A stretch of 64,000 bases of DNA, from NCBI GenBank assembly GCA_024345305.1, contig BRON01000004.1:1984001-2048000 (forward strand). Direction: 5' to 3'. The translations under genes were made by a program, and so were the position numbers. The notes under the pieces were generated by a model, which ran no database searches, was not told the DNA's origin, and saw nothing but the letters and a program-made list of their open reading frames with translations. Numbering within the stretch: position 1 is the first letter of the stretch; each line of letters opens with the position of its first letter. Source of the DNA: Mrakia gelida. Taxonomy: Eukaryota > Basidiomycota > Tremellomycetes > Cystofilobasidiales > Mrakiaceae. Positions 11,930 to 22,890 of this stretch are shown piece by piece.

Positions 11930-12737
11930 ATTGAGCGGGTCGATCTGATGGAGAGGTTCGTTTTCGCTCTTGCCCAGAGAAAGTTTGAGAGTCACGATCA
12001 TGAAGAGAAGATTAGGTACGTATCTAGAGACTAGGTCAAAGCAACGGAACGGAACGGACGAGAGAGAGGAGAAAGGAAACGGACACGGACGCGAGACAGG
12101 AGAAACAGAAAAACGTAAACACGGCGAGACAACGAGACGAGAGACGGGAACGAGAGAACGAGAAACGATAACAACACTAGACTCGTAAGAATAGAGAATC
12201 AAGCCGGAGAAACAGGAACCGGAAAGCCATCTCGACCAGCGAGGGAAGGTACGCGCACGAAGCGATGTTGATGGAAAGCACGTCGAGACGCGTCTTAGAT
12301 TTTGGAGGGAGGGAGGGTGGAGGAAGAGAGCTCGAGCGAGGAAGGATAGGAAGTTGGGATGGTAAGAGTCTGCGAGAAAGAGAGGGAGTGGTCTGAGTCA
12401 GCTTGACGAATCGAAAGACGAGGAAGAGGGAGAATGGGAGACGAACTTTGTCCAAAAAGACGCGACGAGAAGAGGAAACGAAAGTCTCGACGAAGGAGTG
12501 ACCCGTCAAGGACGAGCTCTGACGTGCTATGATGATGATGATGATGAGGATGATGTGGGAGTCTGGGTCGTCTGAGGTGAGGAAGAAGAAGGAGCAGGTC
12601 AGCAAAGCTCTTTGTCGAGAACGAGAAGTCAAAGTCGAACGAAACGAAGACTCACCTCCTCTCAACCCACTTCCTATCTCCCCCTTTTCTCCTCTCGCAC
12701 ACACTCGCCGTCTCCCCAGTCCACCGAGACAACCTCC
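11930..12737. other. Shared 3' flank of convergent genes; contains one arm of an inverted duplication
   Basis: This 0.8-kb stretch lies between the MFS stop (plus) and the orphan gene stop (minus). Most of it, about 11950-12550, is recognisably related to the reverse complement of 36220-36830. Both contain an ATG/CAT repeat block, a GACGCGTC site beside CGTGC and GATGTTGATG, and a purine-rich track of ACGAGA-type words. No coding frame is supported, so this is likely 3' UTR and terminator sequence. Confidence 0.6.
12529..12546 (+). repeat. ATG/GAT trinucleotide microsatellite
   Basis: Six tandem ATG units lie in the 3' flank of the orphan gene at 12738-13657. The inverted duplicate at 36273-36303 has a longer version, about ten units, so the repeat has changed length since the duplication. 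Confidence 0.85.
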
Positions 12738-13657
12738 TCAGATGACTTCGATCCTCGGCCTCCTCGCAGCCCTCCACTGCCTCTTGATCTCCTCCTCCTC
12801 CTGCTCTCCCTCCTCCCAAACTTTGAGAACTCCCGACCAAGGAAGTCGAAGGTCCTTCCTGCTGTCGGCGAGGAAGTTGTAGAGCCTTCGATCTTCGATG
12901 ATGTTGCGCTCAGCAAGCTCAGTAGCTCGGTGAGGCTTTCCAGTGAGGATCGCGAGGGTTTCCTGGAGGAAGAGGAGGAACGAGACGAGGTCAGCTCGAC
13001 GTGCAACGACGGACCCGCGGGATGGATCGCAGAGAGACGCGAAGAGAGGAAGCGGATACGTACAGCTCGGTGCAGCCTCTTCTCTACCTGCTCTCGTCGT
13101 CGTGCCAGGCCAGCAGCAGCAGCTTGGACGGCCACGACCTTCGCGAGCTCGAGTCGCGCCTCGTCGATCTCAACAGGCTTGACTTCCTCCTCGGCGAAGA
13201 CAGATTGAAGCTCCCCCTCTTCCTCCTCGACCTCGAACCTCGAAAGCTTGAGCAACTCGTCGACCTTGTCCTGAAGCTTCTGATCTCGGAGTGGCCTCGA
13301 TGCGGCAGCCTCGACCCAAGAGGGGATCGAAGACGACGAACCCAACTCGCGTCGTCCCGCGTCGACGACCTTCAGCCCTCCTCGAGCTGACTCCTTCTTC
13401 TTGGGCTGAACGAGAACAGTCAAAGACTTGTTCGCTCGCTTCTCGTCCGAAGGGATGGTGGAAGAGAGAGGAGCCTGGATTTTGAACTTGGTCTGGACGT
13501 ATCGTAGCTGGTCGAGGGCCGAGAGGGAGGAGGAGGGGAGAGGGAGGGCGAGCTTGTCGTCGTTGAAGAGGAGAGGAGAGGAGGAGGGAGGTATGACGAC
13601 GACGACGGGAGAGGGAGCAAAGACGAGGGAGATCATTCGAGGGATGAAGTAGAGCAT
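12738..13657 (-). CDS. Orphan protein, duplicated family, intact copy
   Basis: Two exons (13064-13657 and 12738-12962) join in phase 0 to a 272-residue protein. The N-terminus has a hydrophobic stretch (MLYFIPRMISLVFAP, then VVVV) that could be a signal anchor or mitochondrial presequence. The middle has SALDQLRYVQTKF and a Lys/Arg-rich segment (KRANKSLTVLVQPKKK). Acidic helical sequence follows (KLQDKVDELLKLSRFEVEEEEGE, then VEIDEARLELAKV). The last exon has LAILTGKPH and IIEDRRLYNFLAD. No known domain was recognised. A related copy lies inverted at 35039-36123, and the two share about 0.15 kb of upstream and 0.6 kb of downstream sequence. This copy keeps one continuous frame where the other has a 1-nt deletion. 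Confidence 0.75.
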
Positions 13658-14438
13658 GGTTGCGGTGTTGGTTCAGGTGGTTGGGTAGGTTGAATCGGTG
13701 GGGAGGAGAGAGAGAAGGAGGCAAGACGCGTTGAGTTTGGGTTTGGAGTTGAGCTGGGTTGGAGGAGTAGGTTTGGGTTGATTTTGCGGGTCGAGGAGTT
13801 CTTCTGGTGTAGATTTGGATTCGGTAGTGAAGATGTTGTTGAGGGAGGATGTAGTTAAAGGCAAGAGGGAGGGAAGGCAGGGGAGGGCAAGAAGGTTGGC
13901 ATCCTCGAGCTCACTTCACCTCCCTTCCCGCTTTGAACACGATCGTGAGCTTGTTCTCAGAATTTTTTCCTTCTTCTGACATGATCGAGGGGAGGGGAAG
14001 TCAGGTGATGTTCAGTGAGAAGTGTTGAGATGACGATCGGGAAGAGGACTGGCGAGAAGCGGTGGATCGAGGGAGGGAGGAGTTGAACGAAGGGGTCGAA
14101 GGGACGGAGGGAAGGTGAAGGGAAGGGAGGGACGAGGGACAAGGGACAAGGGCCTGATAGATGGAGGTTTGATGGACGGAGAGGTAGCAGGCGGTTAAAG
14201 CCGAGTCATGCGTCGCTGAGATGGCATCCGTAGTTGGTGTTAAAGACGAGGAGTGAGGATGGAAGGTGTTTGAGGAGAGGGAGGGAGAAAGGCGAAACGC
14301 TCGAGCTCGTCGAGGAGAAGGAAGGGACCTCCTTCCCTTCCCCCTCAACGCCAACACCGTTTCTACAAGAGGTCTTCGGATACTACTCATCTCATTCCTA
14401 GCAGCCTCACCCTTCGTCTCAAGGTTGTTTTGGAACAA
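13658..14438. promoter_or_regulatory. Divergent intergenic region between orphan gene and TMEM170-like gene
   Basis: This 0.78-kb region sits between two divergent start codons. The part nearest the orphan gene (to about 13810) matches the upstream flank of its duplicate near 34870-35038, including AACTCAACGCGTC-like and ACCAACA words, so the duplication carried along the 5' flank. The remainder shows no coding signal. Confidence 0.5.
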
Positions 14439-15378
14439 TGGGAAACGTGGCTAGCATCCTGAGGACTCCCGATCTCGTCAGTCCTCCTCGTCTCCTCCCT
14501 TCCTTCCCTCCTCCTTTTTTTCTTGGGCTTGAACTCATTTACTCCTCCTCTCCTTCTGACCTCTTTTACAGACTCGAGTAACGACACCGAGAGACTACAT
14601 AGTCCCTAACTTCCCTTCTCTCTACACTCCCAAAGTCGACGGGGACGGCGCTTTCTACCTCTACTTCGCAGAAGGTCAGAGCTCATCACCTTCCCTTCCT
14701 TCCCTCCGTTTCTCTCATCCTCTCTCCCAGTTCTTCGCAGGCTCTTCCTGCTCTGATAGACGCTGACTTTACATCTCTCTCTTCCTACGTCCAGATATGT
14801 GGAAGTTCACTCTCCTCTGGACGCTCATCGTGATCGGATCCATCCACCTCCTCTGCGGCTTGATCGCAGGCATCGTCTTCTCGAGACGACACCCCGTTAT
14901 CGCCATCTCCATCCCTTTCATCGCCACAGCGATCGGCGTTCTGATGGCTCTGATATCCAGTACAGTCGTTGGTGAGTGTAGACAGACGCAAAGAGGGAAG
15001 GGAGTGCTCGGCAGCGAGTCAAGAGCGTCGTTGTTGACTGATCCTTCTCCTCGTCCGTGCTCCTCGTCTTCGCACTGCAGGCTTCGTTCTCGCTGCCCTA
15101 TATCAAGCTGCCCACTTCCAGATGTCAACGTGAGTCCTTGCTTTGCTTCTCTCGATCTGCTGGTCGAGCTTCGAGCTCTCGCTCCTCTCAAGCTCGCGCT
15201 GACTGCCTTTCCGCTCGAACAGATGGGTCCCGTTCATCTTCGCCTTGATCCAGGGCTTCGTCGTGGTACTTGGAGTAAGGCCGAGTAAATACTCTCTTGT
15301 CTTGTTGGGTGCGTGGCTGACTGGATCCTCCTCTTCCCGTCCCATCAGAGTTACAACACGCTTTCGACGATTCTTTGA
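14439..15378 (+). CDS. TMEM170-like small polytopic membrane protein
   Basis: Six exons join to a protein of about 130 residues ending at TGA 15376-15378. The start MGNVASILRTPDL contains a potential N-myristoylation glycine (MGNVAS). A short soluble region follows (TTPRDYIVPNFPSLY). Three or four hydrophobic helices then cover the rest: KFTLLWTLIVIGSIHLLCGL, AISIPFIATAIGVLMALIS, FVLAALYQAAHF and FIFALIQGFVVVLGS. The order of a W-x3-L-W helix, a short basic loop (FSRRHP) and two more helices resembles the TMEM170 family, whose animal members shape the ER and nuclear envelope. The resemblance is by pattern only. Start context is AACAATGGG. Confidence 0.65.
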
Positions 15379-16220
15379 GGAAGACGCGTCTTCAACTTCC
15401 GCTGCATCTCCTCGCCCGACGACAGCTTTCCTTGAGATGGGGCCATGGGCAAAACCAAGATGCGTCCTTCAGGCTTGAAGCTGTGAGTTTGGAGAGTTTG
15501 TTCCCCATCTACCAACTCGAGCTCGTCACCCTCATCGCGTCGCTGACCTTTCCTTTCGCCGTCCTTACTCCTTCTTCGCCTTTGACAGCCATCCAATCCG
15601 AATCTGCCCGCGATTTCACCCCTGACAGGATGATCGGCTTCAAAAACCCAAGATCTTCGTCCGACTCTGGTCGACGTTCGTTCGGAAGCAGAAGATCTCG
15701 TCACGTCCGATCGACTCAGCACCCCCCCCCCCCCCCCCTTCCGCTCCCATATGCTCACCCTTTCCTCCCTCGGATCACCTTCGGTAGCTATCATCGTACT
15801 CTTGCTGTTAGTCTTCATCTTGGTCTCGCTGCTGGTCTCGTTTGCCTTCTCCTTGTCCGCTCGTCGTCCTTTCTCTCGACGCTGTTGTTTTTCTAGACAT
15901 TTTCGGCTATCTTCATCGTTCTCCCTCATTCTTCTAACGGATCAGCTTCTCTCGTCGACGGTGTCTTGCACCGTGCTTCCTCTCGTCCGCACTCTAGCAA
16001 ACGACACGACATCTAAACGACACAAAACTAGCGATGCGACAGAATCCACTCGGTCTCCCCTCGCACCCTCCCTTCCCGTCCTCCGTCGAGTTGGCGTTTC
16101 GGAGTGCCAGAGATTCCTGAGATCAGGAAAAGGAACGAGAGATCGGTTCAGTGAATATTCGAACGTGAACGGGAGGAAGGGGAAGAAAGGAACGAGCCGT
16201 CGAGGGAGGATCGCGTCGAG
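15379..16220. other. Intergenic / 3' region with a possible UTR intron and a C run
   Basis: Downstream of the TMEM170-like stop there is a GTGAGT at about 15483 and a CTGAC-to-GACAG acceptor ending near 15590, which looks like an intron without a good coding frame on either side. It could be a 3' UTR intron or part of a tiny gene starting ATGGGCAAAACC near 15445. A 17-base C run lies at 15722-15738. A hydrophobic frame near 15751-15900 (LLLLVFILVSLLVSF) has no supporting neighbours. No firm gene is called. Confidence 0.4.
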
Positions 16221-18473
16221 TTAGTCTGAAAAGTAAGGACGCTGCGAGATATCCCATCCGAATTCCCCACTGACGCGTGTCACGATGATGTCGAAAAAAA
16301 AGCAGAGACTGGTCAGATCCAAAGCAGATTCGAAGCAAGGCGAGAGAGGAAAGAACGCGATCCACTCACCCGACGGTTCGATCCCTTCTCGACCCCAGAG
16401 CCAGCTCCGCCTCGACATCTTCAGGACGACAGCGACGAGCAGCCGTCAGAAGATCTTCTCCCTTGTAGTTCCCACAAACGAAGCAGTCCGTATGCCTCGG
16501 ACCTGGAACCGGCCGAAGCCATTCCCCTCGCATGGACCTCCCTCCTTCTTCCCCTCCCTCGACGACGGTCCCTTTCCAGTGGAACCCTCCCCAGACGACC
16601 TTGCAACCGAGAGGGAGAACTGAGGCGAGCCGTCGTACCATCCGAAGGTTGAGGGAGATCCCGAGGCGAAGGAAGGACGTGTCAAACTCCTCTCCGAACT
16701 GCTCGACGGCTGCTTGATGGAGGGCGGGACGACCTTCGGCGAGGTGGATCCACTTCCGAGGACTGCAGGCAAGGGCGTTGCTGAAAGTGAGGGTAGGAGT
16801 GATGTCCCAGGGGACGTGAAGGTGTTGGAGGTAGGGGAAGGTTCCGAAAGCGTCGAGGCAATCGTCCTGCAGGAGAAAAAAGGGACGTCGCACGCGACGA
16901 GACGAGAAGAAGTTAGCGAACGTCGAGATCTGAGAAAGGGAACGAGGTGGAGATAGCGAGGACTCACCCAGTCTTCGAACAGGCTGATGTCATCCCCAGG
17001 TAGGAAGTGTAGCGACTCCAGGCTCGGAAAGACCGACGAGAGGGACCGAAGGAACGAAGGGTCGACCTTTCCTCCATCTCCGATCTTGTTGAACCTGACT
17101 CCGACGACGGCAGAAGGGTTGAACCGAACCTCCAACTCCGTTCCTTCCTTCTTCCCATTCGGACCAGTCGAGGGAGATGGCTGAGGCCAGTGCTGAACGA
17201 AACCTATCCTCTCCAATCCTGGGACGAGAGCGAGGAGGTCGGAGTCCGCCGTCGAGGATCCGTCGAAGCAACCGATTTGGAGGCGGAACGATGACGATGG
17301 GGATGAGGTGAACCGTGATTGAACGAAGGGGATGAGGGTTCGGTTGACGAAGGATTTGTCCAGAGAGGGGATTTCGAGGAGGAGGTCTTTGATGATGGGG
17401 CGAGCGATGGCGGCGACGAGGAGAGACTGATCCTCCTCCATCCGTTGGAGATCGATGTGGAGGTTGCTGAAGTGGATGTGGCTGTCCGCTGCTAGATCGA
17501 GCACTTCGTCGATAGGGGTGTTGTTGTTGTACTCTTCATACTCGGACAGGTACGCGTCTCCAAGGAGAAGAGGGGAGTCGACGTCGCGGTCAGGAAAATA
17601 TTGGCTGAGACGAAGAGCATCGAAATCACTTCGGACGACGTCCTCGTCTTCCCTGGCGAAGTAGTGCTGTATGACCGGATGCTCGACGACCGCTTTGAAG
17701 ATGGAAGGATGGCGGAAGAAGGATGTGACGGCTCGAAGGGAGGGAAGGAGAGGGATGATCCGAGAGACGCTCGACGCGACGAGCTGCCTTTGGAGGTCCA
17801 GGTAGATTTGATCGACGTCTTCTCCGTCGGCGTCTTCGAGGTCGTTGTCGTTGGTGTAGTCGAAGTTCGCTTTGATCTCGAGGTGCCTAGGCAGGAATAT
17901 GGCCTCAGCCCGCGAAAGACTGGGCAAGGGTAGGGATGAGAGGGGAGCTCACTGGAGTCGAGAGGTCTGTTTCGAGAGATGGACGTAGTCGAGTAACCCG
18001 CCGATTGCTGCTCCCAGGGTACGGTACTTGCGGTCGTAGCCCCAAGTCAGACGTCTCGTTCGGAAGACCTCGTCGATCCCGACCTGAGAAAAAGAGGCGG
18101 GCGGGAGATGAGCTTCGTTCAATTCGAGGATGAGAGCAAGCAAGGATGGACGCACCGAACGAAGCATCAAACAAGTTGATGAGAGCGAGATCTTGCTGGC
18201 TTGATCGCAGCGCTTGTAGATCTCATTGAGGACCTCAGTCGGCAGCTGCAACAACAGGAGATACGCTCGGTCAGATCAGCTGAGATCGACGCGTCGAGAT
18301 GGGCGCTCGAAAGGAAGAGCGAGGGAAGGAGGAGAGCTCAAGCTCACTCTTCGGACCAAGTTCTGGGGAAAGCACGAGGCCAAGTCAGTCCATGCAGCGA
18401 TACGAATGGGGCGCTGTAGACTGCTCACCTTCTTGGACCTTTTCCGTCGAGCAGGAGGAGGGCTGCTAGCCAT
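16221..18473 (-). CDS. F-box-like protein with long C-terminal substrate-type domain
   Basis: At least six exons join in frame. The first (MASSPPPARRKRSKK) is a basic patch. The second is a 15-nt microexon (18348-18362) encoding NLVRR. The third supplies an F-box-like helix (LPTEVLNEIYKRCD...SLSSTCLMLRS). After two more short exons comes a long exon (about 17890-16975) of Leu/acid-rich sequence containing LPSLRAVTSFF, LVPGLERIGFVQHW and FPSLESLHFLPG. Such patterns are common in fungal F-box proteins with degenerate leucine-rich repeats. The penultimate exon has CFVCGNYKG. The last exon ends PYFSD at TAA 16221. F-box proteins usually select substrates for SCF ubiquitin ligases, and the target here is unknown. 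Confidence 0.7.
18348..18362 (-). other. 15-nt microexon of the F-box-like gene
   Basis: The five codons NLVRR are bounded by a CCCCAG acceptor and a GTGAGC donor. Without them the basic N-terminus would not join the F-box helix directly, and with them the frame is kept. Confidence 0.55.
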
Positions 18474-18756
18474 TTGAGGAGGGATGGGTGAGGGAAGGGC
18501 GAAGGAAGGGAGGGGACGGCCGAAGCTCTCTCAGGGGTGACGAGGAGAGATGATCTTGAAATATCGAGTTCGACGGGATTTGGGGGATGGATTGGGATAG
18601 ATTGAAGACGTCTTCGAGCAATTTTGTCTAGATGTGGGATGGCCGTCGACGGAAGAAATGGGGAGGGTCGCTCCGCTCCTCTTCGTTTTCGAGCTCGCAC
18701 ACGCATCCTCCCTTTCAACGCCATCGACCTCTCCACCCGCCTCCCCCTCCCAAATC

Positions 18757-20214
18757 ATGTTCTCGCTGTTTTCGAGACCTTTGGCATCGTCCTCCACCAC
18801 CCCATCGTCGATACCCAACCCTTCTGATCTCCCTACTCCCTCAGCTTCGACTCCTTCCCCTTCCCCTCCTCCTCCGACCTCCTCCTCCTCCAAAAAGCCG
18901 ATCCGGGTCTTCCTCGATGCGAACGAGGAGAAGGCGTTCGAGTCTTGGCGGGAAGGACTTCGACACTTTACTGGGATGGGTCAGGACGAGGAGGAGAAGG
19001 CTCTCAACACGAATCGAGCTGAATGGGGGAACTGTGAGCAGCTCAAGGAGGATGCTTTCATCGGAGGTCAGTTCCTTTCTCTCTCTCTCTCTCTCTTTCT
19101 ATCCTTCTTTCAATCTCAACGACTGACCTCACACCATCTGCACGCGCGCTCTAGATCCTTCTATCAAGGCTCTCATCAAGCATCTCCGAATAGAAGGCTG
19201 CCCTACGACGATGGCTTCTGTCCATTGCGCTCCTTGCGGAGACCTGACCGCTGGAGGATTCAGCCCGAACCATGGAATTCTCATATGCCAGAACAAGATC
19301 ATCAACAAGGATCACTACATCGTGAGTCTACGGTCTCGTTTTCTCGAAAGATGGCTCTCTTTTCTGAGCTGAGTGGAGGGCTGGAGTGGTCGGAGAAGGA
19401 AGAGAGGAAGGAAGGAGGTTTGGTTGAGCTCGACGAAGTTGTCGAGCGCTCTGTTTACTGCCCTACCACTCGTCAGACGAGGTTGGTACTTCGACATCGT
19501 ACTTCTACCTGCAACTGCCACTCTCTCTCTTCTTCCGAGATTCCGAAACTGCAATCTATACAACCCTGCTGCCCTCTCAGCTGAGCTGACTCTCCCTCCC
19601 CTCCCTCCCTCTCGTTCTTCCTTCGCCCATTCTTCTCTCGAACAGGACACCCTCTCCCACGAGCTCATTCATCTCTACGACAGCTGCAAGTTCGACGTCG
19701 ACTACTCGAACCTTCGTCACCACGCCTGCACAGAGGTTCGTTCCTCGTTCTCGCTTCCTTCGCTCGCCCTCTTCGCCTAACCGGTTGAGCTCATCGACGC
19801 TTCTCCTTCCTTTCTCTTCAACAGATCCGAGCAGCCAACCTCTCAGGAGATTGCGCATACTGGCTGGAACTCAAGCGAGGTTTCCCCAAGTTCGGAAACC
19901 AGCAATCAGTCAGTTCACGTTTCTCTCTTCTTCGTCCCTCTCATCCTCGTTCCGTCGCTCCCCGCTCTCTTCCTCCCTCCCTTCGACTCGACTTCCAAAC
20001 TGACCTCCGTCTTCTTCTTCCTCTTCCTACCTTCCCTTCCTCGCTTCGACAGAGATGCGTCCGTCGGCGAGCGATCCTGTCCGTCGAGATGAACCCTTAC
20101 TGCAAATCTCGGGAGGAGGCCATCCAAGCTGTCGACGACGTCTGGGCGAGTTGCAAGGCCGATACGAGGCCGTTCGATTACGTGCACAAGGTCATCAACT
20201 CGACGCCTTTCTAG
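18757..20214 (+). CDS. ATP23: Mitochondrial inner-membrane metalloprotease ATP23
   Basis: Five or more exons join from ATG 18757 to TAG 20212-20214. After a Ser/Pro-rich N-terminal region come the ATP23 landmarks: a Cys-containing block (GCPTTMASVHCAPCGDLTAGGF), ILICQNKI, and the zinc-binding HELIH followed by LYDSCKF. Then come HACTEIRAANLSGDC and the Cys-rich C-terminus RCVRRRAILSVEMNPYC. ATP23 sits in the intermembrane space, removes the presequence of mitochondrial Atp6 and chaperones its assembly into the ATP synthase F0 sector. All catalytic residues (H-E-x-x-H) are present. The intron before the HELIH exon is unusually long, about 320 nt. It is followed in the same direction by CMC2, another twin-Cys intermembrane-space protein. 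Confidence 0.92.
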
Positions 20215-20523
20215 ATGATTATGAGGAGACGGAAGCACAGACGAACGGACGAAGGAACGAAAGAAGGTCTCGGCACGCGTCGTTGGACAGATCGCGAGTG
20301 AGCGAAGAAAATTGAAGGTTCCTTGGTTTCGAACAAGAGTATAATCTTTTCCCGAGCTGCTTGTCCTCTCAATAGTCTACTACGCATCAAAACTCTGAAA
20401 AAACCTCGAACGAAACCTCGAGCTCAACCTCCTCCCTCCTCCTCCCCTCCCAACGCCGACCCTCACCTTCTCCTCCCCCCCCCCCCTCCCCCTCCCTCCT
20501 CACCTTCCCTTCCCTTCGCCCGC

Positions 20524-21162
20524 ATGCACCCTCCTCTCCACAAACCCTCCAACGAGACAGGTATGTCATTGCCTTTCCTTCCCCCTCCAGCTTCTTCGTC
20601 TCGCAAAAGCAAAGGAGGAAGGGAAACGGACCGAAGCTGACCTCTCGGTTTCGATTCGATTCAGCGTGTGGTGAAGTGATCAAGAACCTTGAGATCTGCC
20701 ACACCAAGTTCAAGCAGTTCTTTGGAGGATGTAATCAGATGAAGTACGATCTGAATTACTGTCTGCGAGCAGAGGTGAGTTTCGATGCTGAGAGGAGGGA
20801 GGGAGGGGAGGGAAGGGAGGGGAACGGAGGAGGTGCGGTTGGTTGAGCTCGTTCTGCTGGGTCGTTCGTTGGATAGAGATCGAGGGAGGGAGCGGGCGAG
20901 GTAGATAGGGTGGGGTCTCACTGGGAGCTTTAGCAGCGTGCTAGTAGTCCAGCTCAGGAAGTGCAGGCTTTCGAAGAAGCCACAAAGGTCAAGTCGGATC
21001 GAAACCGAACGAGAGCTGACACTTTCCTCCTTCCTTCCTCGTCCTCTTCTTTCGGTTCCCCAGCGAGAAGCCCGAGCAGCCAACAACCGAGAGGAAGCCT
21101 ACGCTCGAAGGGCGAGGGTCAAGGCCAAGATGGCTGAGACTTTGGCTGAGTTTGAGAAGTAG
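20524..21162 (+). CDS. CMC2: COX assembly mitochondrial protein CMC2 (twin CX9C)
   Basis: Three exons (20524-20560, 20665-20774, 21064-21162) join to 81 residues. The start MHPPLHKP is the classic Cmc2 N-terminus. Two cysteine helices follow: C-G-E-V-I-K-N-L-E-I-C and C-N-Q-M-K-Y-D-L-N-Y-C, each with nine residues between cysteines. The basic, Ala-rich helix RARVKAKMAETLAEFEK ends the protein. The family is imported into the intermembrane space by the Mia40 route and is needed for cytochrome c oxidase assembly. The second intron is 289 nt, long for this window. Confidence 0.93.
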
Positions 21163-21590
21163 GAGCACTCGGGAAGGGAGGGTAGGAAGGAGGGAGAAGA
21201 ACGGAAGCGGAGGAGGACGAGCTCGTCGACAAAAAAAAACATCTCACCTCGAGGACCATCTCAGCTTTCAGCTAGCATCACTCGCACGCATATCACGCTC
21301 TGTATATCTACCCTTTGTTGTATCTCTTGCATGACGGTCTTGCTTTCAGCTTTTGCAGCCGGCGATTCGCGTCGTCCTCGTCCGGCTCGTCGTCTCGGAC
21401 TCGACCTCCGTTTCTCTCTCATTCCTCTCAGCACCTCTCTTGCGAGCAGACGAGCCTCGCACCGAGCTGGCCTGTCATCATCCTTACTTCAAGAGAACTC
21501 TCGTCCAGCTCGCGACGAAACAACCTTGCGCTCACGCGTCTCTCTTTCCCTCTCCCTCCCCTCCTCTCGTCTCAAAACACCCCCATAAGA

Positions 21591-22890
21591 TCACACCAAC
21601 CCACTCAAACTCCCCACCGCCAAACCCTTCAACCCTTCCCACTCCCTAGCCTCCCACGTCCCCTTCGTAAACCCCTCCAAAACCCTCCTCCTCTCCTCCC
21701 TATCCCCCGCCTCCCCGCTCCCCTCGAGGTTATAGAACCTCTGCAGTCCGAGAAGGAGAAGTTGAGCGTCGCTCATCCCGAGGAGGTACCTCTCCTTCTG
21801 ATCCAAGGGAGGGGTGACTTCCGAGCTGGATCCGTCGACGGGGTTGATCTTCTTGACGGCGACTTTGGGGGGAGTGGTGGACGTGATTTCTCCCCTCATC
21901 AACACTGCTCCCCCCTCCTCCTCGTTCCCAGGGACGGTAGGGACCTCCTCGACCAAGTCCGTCCAGTGGGTGAGAGTGAGGAAAGGTCTCGCGTATCCCT
22001 GCTTCAACTTGTACTCCTCCAAACTCGTGAAAATGACCGTCGACTCCCCATGATCGAAGAACGCCCACTGGAGGAAGAAGAACTCCTGTCCCCCCCCCTC
22101 CCTCGGCAAGGGAAGAACGAACTGAGGATGCTTGCGAGCGAGGGCGTGCATGGTTGAGTAGGTTGAGGAGGGGATGGTTGCTGAGAGAAAACGGTTGGGG
22201 TGGGTGAGGGATTTGGCGGAGTGAAGGGTTTGCCAGAGGGTTGAGATGGTTGAGAAGGGGTGGGGGGAGGAGAGGAGGGGGGTGAGGTTGAGGATGGAGG
22301 AGAGGGGCTGGTTGAGAGGGATATGTTTGCGTTAGGATGAGTGTTAAGTGGCAAAGGGGAGGAAGGAAGGAGCTCACGGTGATGGGAGAGGAGGAGGAGC
22401 GACGTCGTTCCGGACGAGACGAGGTTGAGGTCGAGGTTGGAGGTGCTGTTGTCGGGGACTGGGAGAAGATGGGAGCTGCCTTCTCCACTATCGGCTTCTC
22501 AGGGAGAGCCTTCTTCTTCTCCTTCAGCTCTTCGAGACTCGCGACTCCCTCCCTACAAAGCGAACGAACGAACGAAAGGGAAGGAGTCAGCAAACTCGTC
22601 GAGCTCAACACTTTTCCTCCTTCCTCTTCCCCTTCTCCCTCCCGACCTTCCTTTGAGACTTACTCCTGCACCTTCTTCTTCAACTTATCCCCGTACTTCA
22701 GCTCGAACGCCTTGGCCTTAGCGGCGATGAGTTCCCTAGCCGTTGGTTCAGGCGCTTCTTCGTTGAGGGAGGGGGAGGAGGTGATGGATCGACGAGCCGA
22801 CGACGACGAGGGGAGGAGGGAGAGCCGCGAGGAAGAGGTGAGGAGAGAAGAGCCTAAGCGAAGGGAGCGGGAGTTGAGGGTCCTGAGCAT
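21591..22890 (-). CDS. ATP11: Mitochondrial F1-ATPase assembly chaperone ATP11
   Basis: Three exons join from ATG 22888-22890 to TGA 21591-21593. The N-terminus MLRTLNSRSLRLGSSLLTSS is Arg/Ser-rich without acids, a typical mitochondrial presequence. A charged helix follows (AKAKAFELKYGDKLKKKVQE), then a Ser/Pro linker and the conserved ATP11 core: TLWQTLHSAK, KHPQFVLPLPRE, EFFFLQWAFFD, VIFTSLEEYKL and the C-terminal block PFLTLTHWTDLVEE...VLMRGEIT. Atp11 binds free F1 beta subunits in the matrix and prevents their aggregation during F1 assembly. It converges on CMC2, with about 430 bp between the two stops. Confidence 0.92.

Noticed and set aside
12177..12704. Minus-strand frame in the 3' flank of the orphan gene
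   Set aside because: The duplicate arm at 36.2-36.8 kb does not preserve the encoded residues, and the trinucleotide repeat dominates part of it.
15751..16224. Hydrophobic plus-strand frame as a small membrane protein
   Set aside because: It follows a C homopolymer, has no upstream exon in phase, and its second half is low-information basic sequence.
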